Assembly: GCA_049281195.1 (NCBI GenBank) | Contig: JBAPRR010000022.1 | Location: 1 to 7,343 of the forward strand | From: JBAPRR01 sp049281195 | Lineage (GTDB): Bacteria; Actinomycetota; Acidimicrobiia; Acidimicrobiales; CAVXTF01 | Length of the DNA: 7,343 nucleotides | Direction of reading: 5' to 3' | Shown: positions 1-6,222 of the stretch, piece after piece | Layout of the letters: each line of letters opens with the position of its first letter | Position numbering within the stretch: position 1 is the first letter of the stretch | The notes under the pieces: model-generated | What the model saw: only the letters and a program-made list of their open reading frames with translations | Databases searched by the model: none | What the model was told of the DNA's origin: nothing | Position numbers and translations under genes: made by a program

Positions 1-39
1 GGCGGCATCCGGGCTACACGGCGTGCGCAGCGTAGTCAC
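1..39 (-). CDS. Possible start of a further gene, cut by the window edge
   Basis: A GTG at 39-37 overlaps the TGA of the lyase gene as GTGA and opens a stop-free frame of 13 codons to the left edge (reading MTTLRTPCSPDAA). The overlap mimics the TTGA junction one gene upstream, which is the only real argument for it. The nearest purine-rich stretch, GAGG, is 13 nt upstream, too far for a good ribosome binding site. An ATG in another frame at 8-6 is an alternative start. No function can be assigned. Confidence 0.25.
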   Translation of the reverse strand, partial: MTTLRTPCSPDAA

Positions 40-2099
40 TTGTTCACAATATCCTCGGGCTGCGGCTGCTCTTTTGTCGCCGTTTCAAAGGTGATTTGGC
101 TGTGGAGCTCGGTCGTCCCCGGCTCCACCGGGAGTCTCCCCATTAAAACGGTCGTCGGTTCGACCACTCCGAAGCTCGGGGAGTACCAGCCGAGCAGGGG
201 GCTTCTCTCACCTCTGTGCTTTGCCCACTCGGCCTGGACGGGGAGCTCCATGCGGGCGGAACCTGAAGGCCAACTGAGCTCGGCCACGTTGTTTTCGAGC
301 CGGCAGGAGACAGACGGTCCCAGGTGGAACATGAGTCTTGCCTCATGGTTTCCGCCGATGGCTACTCCACTTGCACGAGCTCCGCTTGTGAGGACATCGC
401 GGATGTCGATCTGCAGAATGTCGGCGTCGAGACTCACGATCCTCTTGTGGCTGATCGGGGGATCCAGAGACTCGTACCCGTCGTGCTCCGCGGACCATCT
501 TCTGACTGTGGCCCCTTCTTCGGTGTACTCGACCGCGACTCCTTTGGTGTTCGCATGCCGGAGCCACATGAACGGGCCTCCGGACGCGGACTGATCCTGG
601 GAGGCGATCTCGACGGTGTTGTGGGCGACGGTCGAGCGGAAATAGTCACGGAATTCCGGCTCGCCGTGGTAACAGTAGGTGCCGGGGTCGACAAGAATCT
701 CGGTTCCTTCGAGTCGCACCTCCACCGAGAGCGCGTCGGCGTGTGCGTGCCCGGCTATGGACAGGAACCCGTGAGGGCCGCCGTCGCACCGGCACCAGAT
801 TTCAGGTCGGACACTTTCTGGCGTACGGAGCACGGTGATCCCGGCGTCGGAGAAATGCGACGGTCTGGTCCGTGGTGTGGAGGCGGGCCGCCGCGTCCTT
901 GTGTCGCACATGGCGCCGAGCAGGGTGCTGGTCACGGTGGGCTCCACTTTCGGCCACCACGGCGCGGGCCCGATCACCGAAGCGCCGACGGAAAGAAGCA
1001 TGGCCGAGCGGTTGATCTCGAACGGATCGGTGACGAGCACCTTCCCGTCGTCGCCGTCGCCTTGTCGGGGGTGCTCGAGTGTGGAGTCGAGGACGGCTGC
1101 GCCCGCATCGAGCATCCGGGCCAGACGGTCCCAAGTCGCCGATGACAACGGATGCCCGCTGGCGTCCGCCTCTACGGCAGAGACGATGCCGAGCTCGATT
1201 ACGAACCAGTGGTACTCGCTCGCCAACTCGCGGTTCATCCCGCTCGGGAAGGTGTTGAGCTCGAGCTCCTTCTGAAGCAGCTGAGCGGCCTGATCCCTCC
1301 ACCTGTCGCTTCGGTCGAACCACCTGAACGCACAGCTCGCGGTCAGTTGCCCTGCCGCCTCTGCGATCGCGTGATTGTTCGAGGAGGAACCGCGGCTTTG
1401 AAACGTGCCCAGATACTCCTGATGCCACCTGATCTGGGCAATGGCCAGTGGGTTGTTCTCGAAAAGATCCGCTATTCCCGTCCACCCGTCGAGCAGCCGT
1501 CTGATCCATACGAAGCTGATGAGCCTGATACCGACTTCGATCCCGCTCGTCCAGTTGACCCCGGAAAGAAAGGGGTTCTGCTCCCACCACGACCGCAGCT
1601 GGTCGCTCACCGCGGCCGCGTAAGCGTCGTTTCCCGACAACTTCCACGCCGCGGCAAGCACCGTGAGGTGGTGGAGCCGCGAGATCTCCCACACCTGCTT
1701 GATGTTTCCGGTCACTTCTTCCGAACGATGGGCGATGTTGAACGCGTAGGTGTCGGACGGGGCTCGCCTCTTTGTCACCGGATCGAAGAACCAATCGGGA
1801 GCCGCCAGATCGGTCCTCTCCACACCGAGCAGGACCAGTGTGCCGGCGAGGATCTCGTCTGCTTGCGCCAGGAGGGCCTTGGCCGCGTCCACGGCGATGA
1901 GGTCGGAGACTCCGTCGGGAAGCGTCGACGTGATCGCCGGTCCGGGGAGCCTCGTCTCGGGGCCGATGGGTGCACCCGGTCGAACCTGTCGGCGCTTCCA
2001 CAGCTCGTGAAAGGCCGTGTCGCGGGCGCGCCACGCCACCTCGGTCGGTGACATGCGCTGGATGCGCCTCAGGTACCAGCCGAGACGCGACGTGTTCAA
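36..2099 (-). CDS. Heparinase II/III family polysaccharide lyase-like protein
   Basis: This 687-residue protein resembles heparinase II/III and PL15-type alginate lyases, which cleave acidic polysaccharides by beta-elimination using an alpha/alpha-barrel followed by beta-sandwich domains. The frame is open far upstream of 2099, but those codons lie inside the previous gene. TTG at 2099-2097 is preferred because it has GGAG at 5-nt spacing, forms a TTGA overlap with the previous stop, and begins just before the RRIQRMSPTEVAWR segment (11-24) that I recall as typical of the family's N-terminus. Expected active-site segments are present: SSNNHAIAE at 239-247 with Asn242 and His243, SEYHWF at 294-299 with Tyr296, GHAHADALS at 450-458 with His453, DPGTYCYHG at 471-479 and AHNTVE at 492-497. 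I see no signal peptide or membrane anchor. The protein probably trims or edits the polymer made by this locus; substrate and location are unproven. It ends with TGA. Confidence 0.9.
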   Translation of the reverse strand: MNTSRLGWYLRRIQRMSPTEVAWRARDTAFHELWKRRQVRPGAPIGPETRLPGPAITSTLPDGVSDLIAVDAAKALLAQADEILAGTLVLLGVERTDLAAPDWFFDPVTKRRAPSDTYAFNIAHRSEEVTGNIKQVWEISRLHHLTVLAAAWKLSGNDAYAAAVSDQLRSWWEQNPFLSGVNWTSGIEVGIRLISFVWIRRLLDGWTGIADLFENNPLAIAQIRWHQEYLGTFQSRGSSSNNHAIAEAAGQLTASCAFRWFDRSDRWRDQAAQLLQKELELNTFPSGMNRELASEYHWFVIELGIVSAVEADASGHPLSSATWDRLARMLDAGAAVLDSTLEHPRQGDGDDGKVLVTDPFEINRSAMLLSVGASVIGPAPWWPKVEPTVTSTLLGAMCDTRTRRPASTPRTRPSHFSDAGITVLRTPESVRPEIWCRCDGGPHGFLSIAGHAHADALSVEVRLEGTEILVDPGTYCYHGEPEFRDYFRSTVAHNTVEIASQDQSASGGPFMWLRHANTKGVAVEYTEEGATVRRWSAEHDGYESLDPPISHKRIVSLDADILQIDIRDVLTSGARASGVAIGGNHEARLMFHLGPSVSCRLENNVAELSWPSGSARMELPVQAEWAKHRGERSPLLGWYSPSFGVVEPTTVLMGRLPVEPGTTELHSQITFETATKEQPQPEDIVNK

Positions 2100-4282
2100 A
2101 CCGTCTCCGGACGTCCGGATGCCTGGCTCGCGGCCACCGCAAACGTGGCACGGGTCGTTGCTGCGAGGGAGTCCAACGAGATTGGCATCTTCGAACCGGT
2201 CTTCAATGAGGTGAGGAATGCCTCGAGCTGGCCGGCCTGGCCCTTGTCGAGAGAGCCGAAAGTGCGCGCCACGCGTTTGCGTCGGCCCGACCACACCGAG
2301 GCACTGCGGAAGTTGTCCAGTCTGGCTGTGGATCCGGAAGCCGAAACGTCGAAGACTTCTTTCGGGAATTTCGAGTTCCCGTTCGTCACGTATGTCAACG
2401 TGGCGATGGAGCCGTCGGAGAACCGCAGGTTGATCAGCAGGTCGTGAGGATCCTTTGTGGTCATGGTGAAGACTTCCGTGGGAAGCGCGTCGAACCACCA
2501 GCTCAACGTGTCGATGAAATGCCCTCCCTCACCGGCGAATCGCGAACCCTCGAGCTTCTCGTCGTTGTACCAGCTGCGTGATCCGAGCGTTCCCGCGTTC
2601 ACGGCGTAACGGGCCACCGATCCGGTCGTGCGCGAGCCGAAGCGCGTGCGCATCTCGGTGAACATCGGTGCGAAGCGCCGGTTGAATCCCACCATGAGCC
2701 GGTCGTTTCCGGTTCTCTCTACCGTATCGAGCACCGCGGTCAGCTGATCCTCCGTGAGAGCCAGGGGCTTCTCGACGAAGACGGCTTTGCCTGCTTCGAG
2801 GGCGCGGCAGGTGATGTCGGCGTGCGAGTGGTGACGGGTGACGACGAAAACGCAATCGATGCTGTCGTCCGACAAGATGTCGTCCGAGTTGGTGCTGGCG
2901 TCGGCGAAGCCGAACCTGCGCTTGGCATCGAGTGCGCTCAGCGATCGGTTCGTGGCCACGCGCCGCAGTTCGACATCGGGCTTTCCGGTCAGGTGAGGCA
3001 GCAACATCGAAGACGCGTAGTTACCCGCGCCGATGAATCCGACGCTCACGGTGGATCGCGGAGCCCTATTGACGCGCGTAGTGCCCGCGGGCTTTGCAAT
3101 GGTCAGCTTCGGCGGATGCGTTGCGGCTGGATGATCGGGGTCTTCTTCCGGACGCGGGTATTCGAAAAGGAAACCCACGCCCTTCAATTCTCCCGAGGCG
3201 AGCTGGTCGTAGACCTCGACCGCCTTGTCCACGGGGAATGTCCCGTTCACCAGAGGCAGGACGTCGAGCTCTTCTCTGGCGATCAAGTCAATGAAGCACG
3301 CCAGGTTCCTGCGCTCGGTCCAACGCACGTATCCGGCCGGATAGTCGATGCCCTCGAGCTCGTAGCGGTCGTCGTAACGACCGGGCCCGTACGAGCGCGA
3401 GAAACGGACGTCGAGCTCCTTGTCGTAATAGGCGTTCCACGGCAGATCGAGCCGGGTCTTTCCGATGTCGACGACAGTGGCCCGGTCGCGGGCGAGAGTG
3501 GCAGCCGCCTCGACCGGTCCGTTCGAAGTTCCGCCGGCCACGATGAGGATGTGGTCGGCCCCGAGCCCGCCGGTGGCGTCAGCGAGGACCCGTCCGATGC
3601 GGTCGATCCCTTCGGCGTCCGGACTGGTGCAGGACATGGCGCCCGCGGCTTCAGCCATCTTGCAACGCTCCGCGACGGGGTCGAGCCCGACCACGCGAAC
3701 TCCCGCCGCCACCAGCAGCTGCACTGCGAGCTGGCCGACCAGCCCGAGCCCGATCACACAGGCGGTGTCTCCGAGCTGTGCCTCACAACGCCTGACCCCC
3801 TGCATGGCGATCGCCCCGACCGTGGCGAAGGCCGCAAACTCGGGCTTCACGTGTTCTGGAACAGGCACGCACAGGTTGACCGGTACCCAGTTCACCTCGG
3901 CGTGGAGGGCATGTTCGTTTCCGGCGCAGGCCACGAGCTGGCCCACGCTGAACTCCTCGGCGCCCGCCCCCACCTGCTCCACTACTCCGCAAAGCGAATA
4001 CCCGAGCGGCGTGTAGCTGTCGAGCTTGTTCATCACCTTTTTGTACGCGGCTACAGGGCCCTGCTGGGTCACCGTGTCCACGACCTGCCTGACCTGCTCC
4101 GGTCGCGCACGCGCCTTGCCGGCGAGCGACAGCCGCGCTTCTTTCACCTTCATCACCTCGGTGCCGGTCGAGATGAGCGAGTAGAGAGACCTGACGAGCA
4201 CTCCGCCCGGCCTGAGCGCCGGAGGCGGCGTGTCCAGCACGGTAAGCTCTCCTGAGCGGTAGTTCTGTGCAACCTGTTTCAT
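2096..4282 (-). CDS. Bi-domain oxidoreductase: zinc-less MDR domain fused to a Gfo/Idh/MocA domain
   Basis: This is a complete 728-residue fusion of two NAD(P)-dependent dehydrogenases. Residues 1 to about 375 form a medium-chain dehydrogenase/reductase domain with the dinucleotide loop GLGLVG at 178-183 and Asp201 at the end of the second strand, which favours NAD over NADP. The usual catalytic zinc ligands are absent: the region matching GICGTD reads LISTGTE (36-42), the region matching GHE reads GYS (94-96), and no structural four-cysteine lobe is seen. A Pro-rich, charged linker spans about 376-410. Residues 411-728 form a Gfo/Idh/MocA domain with GFIGAG at 415-420, the catalytic EKP at 504-506 and GEGGHFID at 584-591. 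Proteins of this architecture recur in surface-polysaccharide clusters and are thought to act on sugar nucleotides or glycan residues. The exact substrate cannot be read from sequence. The ATG follows a strong Shine-Dalgarno. The TGA overlaps the start of the lyase gene. Confidence 0.92.
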   Translation of the reverse strand: MKQVAQNYRSGELTVLDTPPPALRPGGVLVRSLYSLISTGTEVMKVKEARLSLAGKARARPEQVRQVVDTVTQQGPVAAYKKVMNKLDSYTPLGYSLCGVVEQVGAGAEEFSVGQLVACAGNEHALHAEVNWVPVNLCVPVPEHVKPEFAAFATVGAIAMQGVRRCEAQLGDTACVIGLGLVGQLAVQLLVAAGVRVVGLDPVAERCKMAEAAGAMSCTSPDAEGIDRIGRVLADATGGLGADHILIVAGGTSNGPVEAAATLARDRATVVDIGKTRLDLPWNAYYDKELDVRFSRSYGPGRYDDRYELEGIDYPAGYVRWTERRNLACFIDLIAREELDVLPLVNGTFPVDKAVEVYDQLASGELKGVGFLFEYPRPEEDPDHPAATHPPKLTIAKPAGTTRVNRAPRSTVSVGFIGAGNYASSMLLPHLTGKPDVELRRVATNRSLSALDAKRRFGFADASTNSDDILSDDSIDCVFVVTRHHSHADITCRALEAGKAVFVEKPLALTEDQLTAVLDTVERTGNDRLMVGFNRRFAPMFTEMRTRFGSRTTGSVARYAVNAGTLGSRSWYNDEKLEGSRFAGEGGHFIDTLSWWFDALPTEVFTMTTKDPHDLLINLRFSDGSIATLTYVTNGNSKFPKEVFDVSASGSTARLDNFRSASVWSGRRKRVARTFGSLDKGQAGQLEAFLTSLKTGSKMPISLDSLAATTRATFAVAASQASGRPETV
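2100..2119 (-). promoter_or_regulatory. Ribosome binding site of the lyase gene inside a 14-bp palindrome
   Basis: On the minus strand GGAG (2108-2105) lies 5 nt before the TTG start at 2099. Positions 2106-2119 form a perfect palindrome, TCCGGACGTCCGGA. In RNA it could fold as a 5-bp GC-rich stem with an ACGU loop that covers GGA of the ribosome binding site. The element lies within the last codons of the upstream gene, so ribosomes finishing that gene would open it. The base pairing is seen in the sequence; the coupling role is inference. Confidence 0.45.
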
Positions 4283-4301
4283 GTGCCCTCCCGCGATCGT
4301 C
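4283..4301 (-). promoter_or_regulatory. Strong Shine-Dalgarno before the two-domain oxidoreductase
   Basis: The 19-nt gap after the TAG of the amidotransferase gene carries GGGAGGG on the minus strand (4292-4286), 3 to 4 nt before the ATG at 4282. It is the strongest ribosome binding site in the window, though its spacing is short. The gap has no room for a promoter or terminator, so co-transcription with the upstream gene is likely. Confidence 0.7.
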
Positions 4302-6209
4302 CTAGCTCGCCACGCCGAGGCTGGTGACGTTCCTCAGCCACAGCTCGAGCGTCAGCAATTGCCAGATCTGCTTAGAACGGTCTTCGCGCCCGGTGCGCTC
4401 CTCTTCGACCAGACGGTCGAGCGCCGGCTTTCTTATGAAGCCCGTCTGAACCAGCTCTCCGTTCATCAGCAGGTCGTTGACGACCGGTTGAAGCTCGTGG
4501 CCGACCCAGGCGCGAAGCGGCGCACTGAACGACCCTTTCGGTCTGTCGATTATCTCGTCTGGCAGCCACGACCGTGCGGCCTCTTTGAGAGCGACCTTCT
4601 GGCGACGATGGCGGATCTTGTCCGAACCCGGAAGCGAAAAAGCGGCCCTCGCCACCACCGGATCCACGAACGGCACCCGCACCTCGGTGGACGCCGCCAT
4701 GCTCGCCCGGTCGGTGTAGGTGAGGTTCAAACCGGGAAGGAACATCCTCGAATCGGCCAGGCACATCCGATTTTCGAGATCGTGAAGGCCGGTGTCCCAG
4801 TAGGTGTCGCGATGCTCGGAGATCACATCGTCGACACACGACGCCAGCTCGGGGTTCACCAGGGCCGCCAGCTCGGGTGGGTCGTAGAGCGTGTAGCTGC
4901 GCCGGAAAGCCTCTTCCTCCGGTAGCTCCGCGAAGGTCAGAAAACGCTTGGCCCACCGGGCGTACCGGAAGCCCCGGCCCGCGGTGGCCACAGGAAGCGC
5001 ACCGACCGCCTTGTCCGCAAGCTCGCGTAGCGGCCGCGGGACGCGCTGGTACTGGGCAGCCATCACGCACGCCAGTTGCTTTCTGTACCCGCCGAACAGC
5101 TCGTCTGCACCGGTCCCGGACAACAGAACCTTGACGCCGGCTTCGCGAGCGGCCTCGCACATCAGAAATGTGTTGATCGCAGCCGCGTCGCCTATCGGCT
5201 CGTCCAGGATGTCGACCATCCGCGGAAGCAACTCCACAATGTCAGGAGCTATCTCGATCTCGTGAAGCGGTATACCGAACTGATCGGCGAGCTTCCGGGC
5301 ATAGAGGGCGTCGTCGGGCATCGCCTCGAGCTTCTGGTCCTGCTCGCGGAACCGGATCGTGTAGGCATCCATGTCCGGGTTGGAACGCTGAGCGAGGATC
5401 GTGATGATGCTCGAGTCGAGGCCGCCTGACAGGAATGCGGACACCGGAACGTCACTGACGAGGTGTGCTTTCACCGATGCCTCGACGACCTCGCGCAGGT
5501 CCTCTTTCGGACCGTAGCTGGCGTCCATGGCAAGATCGGGAAGCGAGAAGTAGCGCTCGGTCGAGATCTTGCCGTCGGGGGAGATCTCCATGTAGCAACC
5601 CGGGGGGAGCTTCTGCACCCCGGCGAGCGAGCATCGCTGATCGGGGACCCAGTAGTAGAGCATCGAAGCCACGAGAGAGGCGGAATCGACCACCAGCTCT
5701 TTGCCGATCGCGGCGACGAGGGCCTTCAGTTCCGACGCGAAGACGACACCGTTTTGCCGGGACGACCAGTACAGCGGCTTTATGCCGAACTGGTCGCGTA
5801 CCAAAAAGAGCTTCCCGGTCTTTTCGTCGAGAAGGGCGAACGCGAACATGCCACGGAATCTCTTGAGCGCGGCAGGCCCGTAATGCCTCCATGCTTCCAG
5901 CACCACCTCTGTGTCGGAGGTGGTCCGGAATTTGACGCCGGCCCGTGACAGCTCGGCGCGGATCTCCTTGTAGTTGTAGAGCTCCCCGTTGTAGGAGATG
6001 ACCATGCCGTCGTTCTTGAACGGCTGATCGGCGGCCGCGCTCAAATCGATGATGGACAAGCGGCGGTGCGCAAGCTGCACGTTCACCCGCGAGTCGTTGA
6101 ATGAGTGCAGCCCGTCGGCATCAGGCCCGCGATGCGCGATCCTGTCGTTCATCAGCCTGACGATCGACTCTCCGTCGGTCTGCTGGTAGCAGCCCGCAAT
6201 CCCGCACAC
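4302..6209 (-). CDS. asnB: Asparagine synthase (glutamine-hydrolysing) family amidotransferase, AsnB-like
   Basis: This is a complete 635-residue class II glutamine amidotransferase fused to an ATP-dependent asparagine synthase domain. The N-terminal domain releases ammonia from glutamine; the C-terminal domain activates a carboxylate as an acyl-adenylate and amidates it. The start is GTG, chosen because the next codon gives the obligatory catalytic Cys2 (MCGI). Other visible glutaminase residues are Arg50, the SYNGELYN segment at 72-79 with Asn74 and Glu76, and Asp99 in TTSDTE. The synthase domain has the pyrophosphate loop SGGLDSS at 261-267, SGTGADELFGGY at 364-375 and an EVRVPFVD segment at 509-516. 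No active-site residue that I can recognise is lost. It is longer than E. coli AsnB (about 554 residues), as is usual for versions found in glycan clusters. Its place between a glycosyltransferase and a sugar-type oxidoreductase suggests amidation of a glycan carboxylate instead of, or besides, aspartate; that part is inference. It ends with TAG. Confidence 0.95.
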   Translation of the reverse strand: MCGIAGCYQQTDGESIVRLMNDRIAHRGPDADGLHSFNDSRVNVQLAHRRLSIIDLSAAADQPFKNDGMVISYNGELYNYKEIRAELSRAGVKFRTTSDTEVVLEAWRHYGPAALKRFRGMFAFALLDEKTGKLFLVRDQFGIKPLYWSSRQNGVVFASELKALVAAIGKELVVDSASLVASMLYYWVPDQRCSLAGVQKLPPGCYMEISPDGKISTERYFSLPDLAMDASYGPKEDLREVVEASVKAHLVSDVPVSAFLSGGLDSSIITILAQRSNPDMDAYTIRFREQDQKLEAMPDDALYARKLADQFGIPLHEIEIAPDIVELLPRMVDILDEPIGDAAAINTFLMCEAAREAGVKVLLSGTGADELFGGYRKQLACVMAAQYQRVPRPLRELADKAVGALPVATAGRGFRYARWAKRFLTFAELPEEEAFRRSYTLYDPPELAALVNPELASCVDDVISEHRDTYWDTGLHDLENRMCLADSRMFLPGLNLTYTDRASMAASTEVRVPFVDPVVARAAFSLPGSDKIRHRRQKVALKEAARSWLPDEIIDRPKGSFSAPLRAWVGHELQPVVNDLLMNGELVQTGFIRKPALDRLVEEERTGREDRSKQIWQLLTLELWLRNVTSLGVAS

Positions 6210-6222
6210 AGGTGAACCTTTC
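6210..6222 (-). promoter_or_regulatory. Ribosome binding site of the AsnB-like gene in a 13-nt gap
   Basis: The gap between the glycosyltransferase stop and the GTG start of the amidotransferase gene contains GAAAGG on the minus strand (6222-6217), followed by a 7-nt spacer. This is a usable Shine-Dalgarno sequence. Together with the MCGI terminus it fixes the GTG at 6209-6207 as the start. The gap is too short for an independent promoter. Confidence 0.65.

Noticed and set aside
324..1145. Plus-strand open frame of 273 codons antisense to the lyase gene.
   Set aside because: It has no recognisable domain and low-complexity composition, and the minus-strand frame carries the lyase active-site motifs here.
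802..2151. Minus-strand open frame of 449 codons overlapping the lyase gene in another frame.
   Set aside because: Its translation is dominated by Arg, Pro and His with no motif, and it shares the same bases as the well-supported lyase frame.
2100..2498. Upstream extension of the lyase frame by 133 codons.
   Set aside because: It runs inside the 3' end of the oxidoreductase gene, reads as low-complexity sequence, and the TTG at 2099 has a better ribosome binding site and a family-like N-terminus.
2822..4255. Long plus-strand open frame of 477 codons antisense to the oxidoreductase gene.
   Set aside because: It lies wholly opposite a gene with clear MDR and Gfo/Idh/MocA motifs. Its translation is rich in Arg, Gly, Val and His without recognisable motifs, as expected from a GC-rich antisense shadow.
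4281..4925. Plus-strand open frame of 214 codons opposite the AsnB-like gene.
   Set aside because: It is antisense to the conserved synthase domain and shows no recognisable motif.
6210..6220. AGGT and ACCT arms before the AsnB-like start as a possible hairpin.
   Set aside because: The arms are only 4 bp with a 2-nt loop, too short to form a stable hairpin.
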